Positions 36,645 through 44,972 of a DNA stretch of 64,000 bases are shown one piece after another. This DNA is from Bradyrhizobium sp. CB1650 (lineage in GTDB: Bacteria; Pseudomonadota; Alphaproteobacteria; Rhizobiales; Xanthobacteraceae): contig NZ_CP121695.1 of the NCBI RefSeq assembly GCF_029761915.1, positions 3,253,501 to 3,317,500 of the forward strand, written 5' to 3'. Each line of letters begins with the position of its first letter. Positions within the stretch are counted from its first letter, which is position 1. Both the position numbers and the translations under genes were made by a program. The notes under the pieces are model-generated. The model saw only the letters and a program-made list of their open reading frames with translations. It did not search any database and was not told where the DNA came from.

Positions 36645-37384
36645 CGCAGCCACAACCGAATTGACGCGAGTTGAACAAATGCAAGGTAGTTGGCGGCGAG
36701 CCTGTCGTAGCGCGTCGCCACCCCGGCGGCATTGCTTGATCCTGTTGAAGAACCGCTCGACCTGATTGCGAGCGCGGTAGAGGTACGGGCTAAAGCAGAT
36801 CGGATGGTTGCGATTGCTTTTCGGCGGGATGTTGGCCCACGCGCCCTTCTTCATGGCGAGCTCCCTGATCCAGTCGGCGTCATAGCCTCGGTCGGCGAGC
36901 AGCATTGATCCAGATTTGAGTCGTGACAGCAGTTTTCCGGCCGATCGAACGTCGTGCGCCTCGCCGGGACTCAACGCCAGTCGTACAGGCAGACCATTGC
37001 CATCGACCACCGCGTGGATTTTGCTCGTCAAGCCACCGCGTGACCTTCCCATCGATTGGCGCTGGTTCCTTGTGATACAGGCCCCATGTTGATGCACGCG
37101 AACAATAGACGTGTCGATCATCTGCACGGCAACATCATGAGCGCCCGCCAGTGCGCTCATAAGATTGGCCCACACGCCCGCACGTCGCCAGCGAACGAAC
37201 CGATTGTAGCAGTCGTGTACGGGCCGAAGTTTTCTGGCAGGTCGCGCCATGGTGCTCCAGAGCGCAAGACCCAGAAGATGCCATTGAGGACACGACGGTC
37301 ATTCACTCGTGGCACGCCGCGCGGCTTATTTGGCAGCATCGGCTTAATGGCAAACCATTCATTGTCTGTGAGTTCGTAGCGCAT
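36645..37384 (-). mobile_element. IS5-family insertion sequence with frameshifted transposase
   Basis: A first frame (37157-37384) encodes MRYELTDNEWFAIKPMLPNK and FWVLRSGAPWRDLPENFGPY. The second (36639-37250) encodes IDTSIVRVHQHGACI, RGGLTSKIHAVVDGNGLPV, a LLADRGYDADWIRE block and YRARNQVERFFNRIKQCRR. Two overlapping frames are normal for the IS427 group of IS5. The end, however, switches again: VATRYDRLAANYLAFVQLAS follows only after a -1/+2 shift near 36720, where CCGCCGGGGTGG has one G too many. The element is therefore probably inactive. Exact terminal repeats were not resolved. Confidence 0.82.
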
Positions 37385-37658
37385 GATTCGGCCCCTTCCG
37401 TCTGGTGGCTTGAATCATGGCTCGGCTGTTAGGCTCAACCGGTCGCTATGCACCCGAAAGCGGACCTATTATGCTCACCTTGAGTTTTGTCGTTCATGAC
37501 CCTGAACGGACCTCGACGCTCGATTAGACTTGCCCCGCCGCGCCACCAACCTCAAGCCGCAACGGTGTCGTCAACCCGACGGAACCATCGGCACGCAGAG
37601 TAATTCGACCCCCAGTGGCCCCTTTTGATTTTGAGAATGCAAAGATGAGGAGGACAAC

Positions 37659-37967
37659 ATGCCGAACGGGTACTGGATCGGGCGCATCGATGTGATCAAA
37701 CCCGAATACACCAAAGCCTACGGCCCCGCCCTCACGGCGGTGCTCCGCAAATACAACGCGAAATTCCGGGTGCGCGGCGGCACCTTCGAGGCGGTGGAGG
37801 GCAAGGCGCGCGAGCGCAACATCGTGATCGAGTTCAAGGACTACGAAACCGCGCTCGCCTGCTACCGCTCACCGGAATACACCAAGGCGAGGGCACTGCG
37901 CGCGGGCGCCGTGGACATCGATATCATCGTAATCGAAGGCTACGACGGCCCGCAGCCAACGGATTGA
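37659..37967 (+). CDS. DUF1330 family protein
   Basis: A 102-residue protein behind ATGAGGAGGACAAC, a near-perfect ribosome site. It has the DUF1330 layout: GYWIGRIDVIKPEYTKAYGP, KFRVRGGTFEAVEG, then YRSPEYTKARALRAGAVDID. A second family member is at 17549-17842. Function unknown; the family forms small dimers of the dimeric alpha+beta-barrel fold. It is framed by IS5 and IS110 elements and could have arrived with them. Confidence 0.85.
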   Translation: MPNGYWIGRIDVIKPEYTKAYGPALTAVLRKYNAKFRVRGGTFEAVEGKARERNIVIEFKDYETALACYRSPEYTKARALRAGAVDIDIIVIEGYDGPQPTD

Positions 37968-38179
37968 GCCCCGCTTTGGCGGCGCGCACCACGTAGTCTG
38001 ATATTTTGCCTCGTAGGTCGTTCGCACCGCCGAAGGTCTCATTCTGGCCCCGAGCTAAAGATAGCGACTGCCTGCGGGACGTCGGCAGTCGGGCGAGACC
38101 GGACATCCCGGAGAGGCCGCTAGATCGACGCTCGTGATGTGGTGGACGACGACCGCTCCCGGCATCGAATGTGCCATAG

Positions 38180-38204
38180 GGTGATTGTTGAACAACGAAT
38201 CACC
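38180..38204 (+). promoter_or_regulatory. Hairpin directly before the transposase ribosome site
   Basis: GGTGATTGTTG-AA-CAACGAATCACC pairs over 11 bp with a single bulged base. It ends immediately before GGAGGGG, the ribosome site for ATG 38221. The position suggests a structure that limits translation when read through from outside. Confidence 0.45.
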
Positions 38205-38220
38205 GGAGGGGGTCGTCCAA

Positions 38221-39252
38221 ATGCAAGTTAACACGATCGGCGTTGATCTCGCCAAGAACATGTTCCAAGTGCACGGCGTGGATAGTGCGGGCAAGGTCGT
38301 CATCAGCCGTCAGTTGCGGCGCAAGCAGGTCATCGACTTCTTGAGCAAGATTCCTCCTTGCCTGGTCGGCATGGAAGCCTGCGGAACCGCTCATCATTGG
38401 GCGCGTGAAGTCTCCAAGCTTGGTCATACTGTGCGTCTGATGCCGCCGAGCTACGTCAAGGGCTATGTCAAACGGTCGAAAAACGATGCTGCCGACGCAG
38501 CCGCCATCTGTGAGGCCGTGACACGCCCATCGATGCGGTTCGTGCCGATCAAGTCGGCCGATCAGCAAGCCTTGCTGATGTTGCATCGAACGAGGGATCT
38601 TTTAATCCGTCAGCGCACGCAGCTGATCAATGCGCTCCGAGCCCACCTTGCCGAGTTCGGCCTCGTTGCGGAGACGGGACGGGAAGGTCTCGCGCAGCTT
38701 GCCGCGATCATCACGGACGAGAGTAATCGCGAAGCTCTTCCGTCCGCAATGAAACAGGCGCTGCAGGCCATTGTCGATCAACTCGCTGCTTTGGAATTGC
38801 AAATCGGGGCTCTGGATCGGGCCATTCACGCCCATCATCGTGCAAACGATATGAGCTGCCGCCTCGAGACCGTGCCGGGGATAGGCGTGATCGGGGCCAC
38901 GGCCATCGCTTCCACTGTAACAGACCCGAGTGCCTTCAAATCCGGTCGAGATTTTGCCGCATGGATCGGACTTGTGCCACGGCAGCACTCGACGGGCGGC
39001 AAGGAGCGGCTCGGCCGCATCTCCAAGCAGGGAGATCGCTATCTCCGACGATTGCTCGTCATCGGTGCAACAGCGGTTGTGCGACACGCCCGGCAGTATC
39101 CGCAAAAGCATCCCTGGGTCATGAAGCTGCTGGCCAAGAAGCCGGCCAAGCGCGTCGCCGTTGCCGTTGCCAACAAGATGGCGCGCATCGCTTGGGCGAT
39201 CATGGCCAGAGGAGGACACTATCGAGCGCCGGAGCTTGCTGCAGCCACCTGA
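38221..39252 (+). CDS. IS110/IS1111-family transposase (DEDD recombinase)
   Basis: The start is ATG 38221 behind GGAGGGGGTCGTCCAA; an upstream start has no ribosome site. The 343-residue protein begins VNTIGVDLAKNMFQVHG with the first Asp of the RuvC-like DEDD domain, continues with GMEACGTAHHWARE (Glu) and VKRSKNDAADAAAICEA (DxxD), and has the C-terminal Tnp domain LETVPGIGVIGATAIAS and WIGLVPRQHSTGGKERLG with the conserved Ser. All key parts are intact, so the element may be active. Confidence 0.95.
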   Translation: MQVNTIGVDLAKNMFQVHGVDSAGKVVISRQLRRKQVIDFLSKIPPCLVGMEACGTAHHWAREVSKLGHTVRLMPPSYVKGYVKRSKNDAADAAAICEAVTRPSMRFVPIKSADQQALLMLHRTRDLLIRQRTQLINALRAHLAEFGLVAETGREGLAQLAAIITDESNREALPSAMKQALQAIVDQLAALELQIGALDRAIHAHHRANDMSCRLETVPGIGVIGATAIASTVTDPSAFKSGRDFAAWIGLVPRQHSTGGKERLGRISKQGDRYLRRLLVIGATAVVRHARQYPQKHPWVMKLLAKKPAKRVAVAVANKMARIAWAIMARGGHYRAPELAAAT

Positions 39253-39609
39253 AGAGGCTTGGCAATGGCAGCGTGAGGCGACGGCGGAGCAAGGCAATCG
39301 AATTGCGAGGGTGATGATGGCGTGATGCGAAACGGTCGAGCCGTCGATTGGGACAACCCGCTTCTGGGTCACGGGCGTCAAAGCCCGTGCTCGTGATTGG
39401 GACCCGATCCGCGGACTACATCAGGGCCAGCGGTCATGGTGCCGCGCAAACAGAGGCCGGACACATGACTTGCACCCGACCGCGAGCCGAACGTCAGATT
39501 CTTCTTGCAATGCGGGCGTCGTCCACACATGACCCAAGGCGGTCGCCCCCTTTGAAATGGACAGTTAGCCGCCGTGCCCGCCGGTCTCAGGCACGGCGGA
39601 GTTCACGCG

Positions 39610-40197
39610 TCACCGCGCGCTGCCCGTCGTAAGCTCTTCCGAGTGCACCGGGATCATCAGGTGCTCGTTGGGTTTGCCGGGGAACATGACATAGGGCTGC
39701 GTCGGGTCTTTGACATCCAGATCGCGCGGATAGGGACTGAGCATCTCGCGTGCTGCGCCGCCGACGATCATCACATGCGGCCCGGTCTGGACCCAATGCT
39801 GGTGCGTGTGGCGTTCGGCGGCATCATGATTGGTCGTGCCGGTGTCGCCGGCCAGCATGAAAATTAAGCCAATCTTATTCGGCGGTGTCTGTTTGGCCTG
39901 CAGAGCTTTGCGCCATTCCATGGCGTTCTGGTCATCGCATTCGGGCGTACCGTCGTTGCCGATAAAACACGTGAAGCCGTTCGATCCGGTTTGGACGGTC
40001 TTGGAAGACCCATCCGGCTGCGGCATGGTGATCGTCGCGTTGTTCACAACCGACGCCGGGGCGGCGGTCTTCGCCTTGGCGATGTACTCTGGTTCGGTCT
40101 TCGGGATTTCCTCGGTTGGAAGAGCCGATGCCGACGTGATGAGGGCTGCCGAAGCTACGCAGAACCCAGCCGACGCGAGAGCGTAAAGCCTCTTCAT
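39610..40197 (-). CDS. Secreted/periplasmic protein of unknown function
   Basis: A 195-residue protein with a clear signal peptide (MKRLYALASAGFCVASAALI, cleavage near ASALP). A GGAGGTAAGCT ribosome site precedes the ATG. The mature part contains KALQAKQTPPNKIGLIFMLA and several His-rich stretches (NHDAAERHTHQHW, TGPHVMIVGG, NEHLMIPVHSEE). The pattern is conserved-hypothetical; the histidines could bind metal. It is divergent from the copper gene group and separated from it by 346 bp in which I see no further gene. Confidence 0.7.
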   Translation of the reverse strand: MKRLYALASAGFCVASAALITSASALPTEEIPKTEPEYIAKAKTAAPASVVNNATITMPQPDGSSKTVQTGSNGFTCFIGNDGTPECDDQNAMEWRKALQAKQTPPNKIGLIFMLAGDTGTTNHDAAERHTHQHWVQTGPHVMIVGGAAREMLSPYPRDLDVKDPTQPYVMFPGKPNEHLMIPVHSEELTTGSAR

Positions 40198-40543
40198 AGC
40201 TTACCTCCTGTGGTGTAACCGGCATCAATTCTACCCCTAAAACCAAGTGGGTGCGCAGCTAAGAGCCGGAGTGCGCCAAGATGTCTCGCTGTTGCGACGG
40301 CTGTTGGTGACCCTTTCTGCCATTTCGCGTGCGCGCAACAATGCGGTCGCTTTAGGTCCGTTTTGCGCCACGACTGGCCATCATCGAATGGCGCTTGAGC
40401 CCGTCCAGATCGTTGGTGGTACCGATCGATAAGACGCTAAGACGCATTGCGCCGTACGCACGTCGCGGGTGGCTCGACCCCGAGGCCGCACGGTGCTAGG
40501 CTTCGTCGCGGTGGGCCAAAATGCCTCGACGGCTAAAGAAAAA

Positions 40544-40891
40544 ATGTTGCCGATCGTCGTGCTCGCGCTGGTGATGCAGATCCTGGCGCCGATTGCGGCC
40601 TGCCGGGCCGCGGCAAGCGCGGTGGCCGATCCGCTGCAATCAGCAGGCATTTGCCACAGTGACGCGACCACCGGGTTAGGCCATCAAGATCGCGGGCAAT
40701 ACGCCCATGATGGCCTTTGCGCGATCTGCATATCCCATGCGGGCACGGCCGTTGACGCGCCAAAGCCCGTCGCCTTCGTTGAGCTTGTCCGTCAGTTTCG
40801 GCCAATTCTTTGGACTGACGCGAGACTGATGCTCGGACCATCCCGCACCGGCTCGAATACCCAGGCGCGTGCCCCTCCGCGGTTGGCGTGA
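40544..40891 (+). CDS. DUF2946-type small membrane/secreted protein
   Basis: The start is uncertain: ATG 40544 gives 115 residues, and GTG starts lie upstream. It begins with a hydrophobic segment (MLPIVVLALVMQILAPIAAC) and contains GICHSDA and DGLCAICISHAG, the Cys/His signature of the DUF2946 proteins found beside copper transport genes. It precedes an outer-membrane protein, copC and copD genes on the same strand, so a role in copper handling is likely. Confidence 0.65.
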   Translation: MLPIVVLALVMQILAPIAACRAAASAVADPLQSAGICHSDATTGLGHQDRGQYAHDGLCAICISHAGTAVDAPKPVAFVELVRQFRPILWTDARLMLGPSRTGSNTQARAPPRLA

Positions 40892-40943
40892 GCATGGCGG
40901 CCAATGGCCGCTGCACCTGCACGTCAACTTGCGGAGACCTTCC

Positions 40944-41942
40944 ATGTCAGTCTTTTATGCGCGTGCGGGCCTTTGGGGCGCCGTTATTGCACTTATTCCG
41001 TTCTCCGGAAGCAGTGCCCACGAAATCGTTGGCAATCGCTTCTTTCCGGCCACGCTCGGCATCGACGATCCCGGAGTGAATGACGAGATGTCGCTTCCCA
41101 CCGTCGATAGTTTCAAAACCGGCGATGTTCCGCCGGTGCGGCAATGCGATATCTCCGCCGAGTTCTCCAAGCGGATTACCGAGGATTTTGCAATATCGTT
41201 TGGCACGACCTACACCTTCCTCGGCCCAATCGATCCGACAGCGGCCGGAGCCAATGGCTTCCAGAACCTGGAGACCTTGTTCAAATATCGGGTGTTCAAA
41301 AGCCCCGAGCATGAGTTCGTGATGTCGGTAGGCTTAGGCATGGAATGGGGCGGCACCGGCTCCTCCACTGTGGGCGCCGAACCCTTCAACACCTACACGC
41401 CGACGCTCTTCTTCGGCAAAGGGCTGGGCGATCTGCCGGACACGTTGTCGTGGCTCAGGCCGGTCGCGATCACCGGCCAGGTCGGCTATGTAATTCCGGG
41501 GCGGAATTTCACGACGACCTTCGGGGTTGATCCCGACACCGGCGCCTTGACTGCCGACACCGAGTTCAACCCGCGTGTGCTGAACTGGGGTGGGACCATT
41601 CAATACAGCATGCCCTATCTGAAATCGTCCGTGGTCGATCTGGGCCTGCCGGATTTCATCAACCACCTGATCCCGTTGGTCGAGGCCAATCTGCAGACGC
41701 CGGTGTCGAACACCCTGACCTCGGGAACGTTGACTACCGGTACGATTCAACCCGGCGTGCTCTGGGTCGGCAACAAGTTTCAGGTCGGTGCCGAGGCGCT
41801 GATCCCGATCAACCGGCAAAGTGGCGGGAATGTCGGCGTGATCGCGCAGCTGCACCTTTACCTCGATGACATCGACCCGCGCGGCATCGGCAAACCGCTG
41901 TTCGGCGGCCCGGTCCAGCCCGCAAGCCCCTTTCCGAGGTAA
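40944..41942 (+). CDS. Outer-membrane beta-barrel protein linked to copper genes
   Basis: A 332-residue protein from ATG 40944 behind GCGGAGACCTTCC. The N-terminus has a signal peptide (ALIPFSGSSAHEIVG). The remainder alternates short amphipathic strands with loops (FAISFGTTYTFLGPIDP, FVMSVGLGMEWGGTGSS, FQVGAEALIPINRQSG), as in transporter-type outer-membrane proteins. The stop is 6 bp before the copC ATG. It probably forms the outer-membrane part of a copper uptake or resistance route. No family name assigned. Confidence 0.7.
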   Translation: MSVFYARAGLWGAVIALIPFSGSSAHEIVGNRFFPATLGIDDPGVNDEMSLPTVDSFKTGDVPPVRQCDISAEFSKRITEDFAISFGTTYTFLGPIDPTAAGANGFQNLETLFKYRVFKSPEHEFVMSVGLGMEWGGTGSSTVGAEPFNTYTPTLFFGKGLGDLPDTLSWLRPVAITGQVGYVIPGRNFTTTFGVDPDTGALTADTEFNPRVLNWGGTIQYSMPYLKSSVVDLGLPDFINHLIPLVEANLQTPVSNTLTSGTLTTGTIQPGVLWVGNKFQVGAEALIPINRQSGGNVGVIAQLHLYLDDIDPRGIGKPLFGGPVQPASPFPR

Positions 41943-41948
41943 TTGACC

Positions 41949-42305
41949 ATGCGACGTTCATCTCTGATTGGGCTCGCTCCGCTCTTGCTTGTGCTCGCAA
42001 CCGGCGCGGCGCAGGCGCACGCGTTCCTCGACCATGCTGAGCCGCGCGTCGGCAACAAGGTCGGAAGTCCTCCGCGCCAGGTGATCTTGTGGTTCACCCA
42101 AAACCTGGAGCCCGCCTTCTCCAGCGTCACCGTGACCAATGCCGCTGGTGAACGCGTTGATAGCGGCAAGGCGCGCGTCAGCGGCAACCAGATGTCGGTT
42201 TCGCTGCGATCGGGAGGCAGCGGCACCTATCATGTGAACTGGCACGTGCTATCGGTGGACACACACACGACCGAGGGCAGCTTTACTTTCCAGGTCGGCC
42301 AGTAA
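41949..42305 (+). CDS. copC: CopC-family periplasmic copper-binding protein
   Basis: A 118-residue protein from ATG 41949. The signal peptide ends at AAQA, leaving the mature N-terminal His of AHAFLDHAEPRVG, the copper ligand. The second His ligand is in SVDTHTTEGSFTF. The beta-sandwich length is normal. CopC delivers Cu(II) to the membrane protein CopD, whose (frameshifted) gene follows by 18 bp. It lacks the Met-rich Cu(I) site, as in the single-site CopC group. Confidence 0.92.
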   Translation: MRRSSLIGLAPLLLVLATGAAQAHAFLDHAEPRVGNKVGSPPRQVILWFTQNLEPAFSSVTVTNAAGERVDSGKARVSGNQMSVSLRSGGSGTYHVNWHVLSVDTHTTEGSFTFQVGQ

Positions 42306-42323
42306 CGCCATTTAGGAAAGCCC

Positions 42324-43276
42324 ATGAGCTGGTTCGGGTCGGAGATCGACGGACCCCTTGTTCTGACGCGCGCGATCCATTTCGCGGCAACGGCGACCAC
42401 TGCCGGCGCCTTGATTTTCCGAGGTCTTGTGGCTGAACCGGCGTTACGCGGGGCGCCATCGGCGGCCCCGCTTCTCGACAAGCAGGTCCGATCGGTGGCG
42501 TGGATCGGGCTCGCCGTCACCGTGGTCTCCGGGCTGACCTGGGTGCTGTTGCTGACGATGTCATTGAGCAATGAGGGCGTCGGCGAAGCGGTGATGTCAG
42601 GGGCGCTGCGCGATGTACTCAATTTGACGCAGTTTGGATTGGCGTCACAGGTCCGCTTGGCACTCGCGATCACGCTGGCGTTAGTTTGGCTCTCAAACGC
42701 TGGGCGTTGTGGCGTTGGCTCGCGCTCGCGGCGGCCGTAGGTCTGGTCGCTGCCATCGCCTGGACCGGACATGCTGCGTCGACGCCCTTCACATTGGGGG
42801 ACCTGCATCTCGCGAGCGATGCGCTACATCTTGTCGCCGCCTCAGCCTGGATCGGTGGCTTGGTGCCGCTCGTGCTGTTGCTCGGCGTAACCAGGTGCCA
42901 TCGGGCCTGGGCCTCGCTGGAACTTGACGCCGTCAGGCGGTTTTCAACGCTCGGCGTTGTCTCTGTGGCGGTGCTGATTCTGTCGGGGTTCGTCAGCGCC
43001 TGGATCTTAGTCGGTTCGTTCCGCGGCCTGGCTGTGACCTTCTATGGGCAGCTCCTGATGCTCAAGCTTGCTGCCTTCGCCGCGATGCTGGCTTTCGCGG
43101 CGTCCAACCGCTTCGTCCTGACGCCGCGGCTGGCCCTTGCGTCCGACAAGGCGCGACAGGATGCGCTTCGCGCCATCTCGCGCAATACATTGATCGAGAT
43201 TGTTTTGGGACTCTCGATCTTCGCCATGGTCGGCGTGCTGGGCACGCTGCACCCCGCCGCTCATCTCGTAAACTGA
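42324..43276 (+). pseudogene. copD: CopD-family copper transport membrane protein, frameshifted
   Basis: Two overlapping frames make up one CopD protein. The first (42324-42740) begins MSWFGSEIDGPLVLTRAIHF with the ligand-like His and ends by frameshift after LALAITLALVW. The second continues with ALKRWALWRWLALAAAVGL, a TGHAASTPFTLGDLHLASDA block, LHLVAASAWIGGLVPLVLLL and the final TM helices to ILGTLHPAAHLVN-type sequence. A single lost T in the TTT run near 42683 would explain the switch: GTT TTG GCT CTC restores the frame. The gene is broken unless this is a sequencing error. Confidence 0.82.
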
Positions 43277-43639
43277 AACGATAATCAGACACTCTCGCAG
43301 CGATCGGGAGGGTCGTTCGCTTCCGGACTTGGCCCGTCGCGTCATTTCGCGGCGATGCAGCGCATCGCTCGCCTTCGGACAGGAGCGGACATCAGATGGC
43401 AGGAAGGCCCGACTGGATCAGTCGAGAATGACCCAAAGGCGACATGGTGGCAGGGCGCAAGATATCTGTTCTAAATGGAAGGGCGGATCTGTCGGCCGCG
43501 GGAGTTTTCAATTCATCCCCATGGTAGCCCTTCCGCCAGATCGCGACCCAAGGGAAGCGTCTCGAAGTTCCGAGATCAACCTGCTCGCGGCTGTACTCAT
43601 GGCGAGGTCCTGTCGTGATCGGTGTCACCGATCCGGCGT
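43277..43639. other. Region without recognisable gene
   Basis: About 360 bp between the convergent copD and anti-sigma genes. Short open frames have no ribosome sites. I see no strong terminator hairpin with a T-run. Confidence 0.5.
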
Positions 43640-44413
43640 CTAAATCGCCCGTGCCTGCCTGCGAACCTCATTTGCAATCGGCCTCAGGGTTTCCGGGGCC
43701 GCCTGACCGACCAGGCTGTAGCCCACGCCGTCATCAGCCCAGGCGAAGCCTCCGACATCGCCCTGCGACCGGGGCGTCATGGGCGCATTTTGGTCCGCAC
43801 TGCTCATCGGCCGGGTCAGCACGACAATCCGGCCGCCACGATCATCGTCATACATGAACATCGCAGCGGGGCCGTGCGAGGTGGCGACAAGCCGTCCTCC
43901 CATCAGCCGGTATCCCGACGTAGTCAGATCCGGCACCTTCACCGGCCGATGCAGCCGGTCAGAAACCCATTGCACGAGCTCTGCGGAATCGGACGCGCGG
44001 ACCTCGACGGGGCGGACGCGGTCCGGCGCGTAGACGTTATACGAAACGGAGGCCTCCTGCGCGAGCGCAGCCAGTCCGCCGGGCGCCAGCTCCAGCGCGC
44101 CGCGTACCGCCCAGCCGCCCAAACCTCCGATGCTCAGCAACAACATTGCCGCCATCGCCCACCGGGCTATCGAAGGCCGCCGCGCGCGGTTCTCGATGAT
44201 TCGCGACAAATTGAGCTCCGGCGGCAGGGGTTCTTCGGCGATCGGCGCGAGTGCCGCGCGCAACAGATCCCGCTGGTCGGTCAAGGCAGCGACACGCTTG
44301 GCCACATCAGGATGTTCGCGCATATAATCGGCGACTTCCGCCTGCCGCTCCGGCTCAAGGACACGATCCACATAGCCGTGGAGATCATCTTCTGTGATCG
44401 GTCGAGGGCTCAT
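43640..44413 (-). CDS. Anti-sigma factor, single membrane span
   Basis: A 257-residue protein whose ATG overlaps the sigma-factor stop (ATGA). The cytosolic N-terminal part (ITEDDLHGYVDRVLEPERQA, YMREHPDVAKRVAAL) is the RskA/ChrR-like sigma-binding segment without a zinc motif. One transmembrane helix lies at about 85-108 (IARWAMAAMLLLSIGGLGGW). The periplasmic part includes SGYRLMGGRLVATSHGPAAM and DDRGGRIVVLTRP. It would hold the ECF sigma factor inactive until a periplasmic signal arrives. Confidence 0.88.
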   Translation of the reverse strand: MSPRPITEDDLHGYVDRVLEPERQAEVADYMREHPDVAKRVAALTDQRDLLRAALAPIAEEPLPPELNLSRIIENRARRPSIARWAMAAMLLLSIGGLGGWAVRGALELAPGGLAALAQEASVSYNVYAPDRVRPVEVRASDSAELVQWVSDRLHRPVKVPDLTTSGYRLMGGRLVATSHGPAAMFMYDDDRGGRIVVLTRPMSSADQNAPMTPRSQGDVGGFAWADDGVGYSLVGQAAPETLRPIANEVRRQARAI

Positions 44414-44937
44414 TTCCCGCTCCGTAGTGACACGACGTTGGCCGGCATATTGCCTGCGGTCCCTTCGATCTCCTGCTGGAGCCTTTCCCGGGCCCGCGAA
44501 AGCCGCGACATTACCGTACCCACGGGAATATCAAGCACCTTTGCAGCATCCGCATAAGAGAGATCCTCTACCGCAACAAGCAGCAGCACGGCGCGCTGGT
44601 CCTCCGGAAGTCTCGCGAGCTTGTTCATGACATCCTGACACATCATTTTCCGTTCCTGCACGGCGGGCTCGCAGAAATCGTCCTCATTCGTCTCGTCGAT
44701 CGGAACATGCCTGCCGCGCGTCGCCATTTGACGAAACTGACTGATTGCCAGGTTGTGGACGATAGTGAAGAGCCAGGCGCGAACATTGCCGTCGCGGCGC
44801 TGGTACCAGCGGCTGACGGCCCGCTCCAGGCAATCCTGCACCAAGTCGTCGGCATTGGCGCGATCGCGCACAAGGGAGCGGGCGTAGCGGCGGAGCGCGG
44901 GTATCAGCGGTTCGACCTGCAGCAGCATGTCTTTCAT
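44410..44937 (-). CDS. ECF-family RNA polymerase sigma factor
   Basis: A 175-residue sigma factor. Region 2 is seen in LRRYARSLVRDRANADDLVQ, DCLERAV and AWLFTIVHNLAISQFRQ. Region 4 is LPEDQRAVLLLVAVEDLSYA, DAAKVLDIPVGTVMSRLSRA and RERLQQEI. The start follows GGCGGAGCGAGCC. It is 35 bp downstream of the beta-propeller gene and translationally coupled to its anti-sigma factor, so the signalling pair is co-transcribed with the exported hydrolase and propeller. Confidence 0.93.
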   Translation of the reverse strand: MKDMLLQVEPLIPALRRYARSLVRDRANADDLVQDCLERAVSRWYQRRDGNVRAWLFTIVHNLAISQFRQMATRGRHVPIDETNEDDFCEPAVQERKMMCQDVMNKLARLPEDQRAVLLLVAVEDLSYADAAKVLDIPVGTVMSRLSRARERLQQEIEGTAGNMPANVVSLRSGK

Positions 44938-44972
44938 GGCTCGCTCCGCCTGCGGCTTGCATTACTCTAGCA

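Larger units (their letters stand above)
38137..39530 (+). mobile_element. IS110-family (IS1111-group) insertion sequence
   Basis: Subterminal inverted repeats are visible: ATGTGGTGGACGACGACCGC at 38137-38156 and, in reverse complement, ATGTGTGGACGACGCCCGC at 39512-39530. Subterminal repeats define the IS1111 group of IS110. Between them lie the transposase gene and a 259-bp non-coding right part (39253-39511). In the IS1111 group this right-end segment is where the guide (bridge) RNA is encoded. Exact outer ends could not be fixed. Confidence 0.75.
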
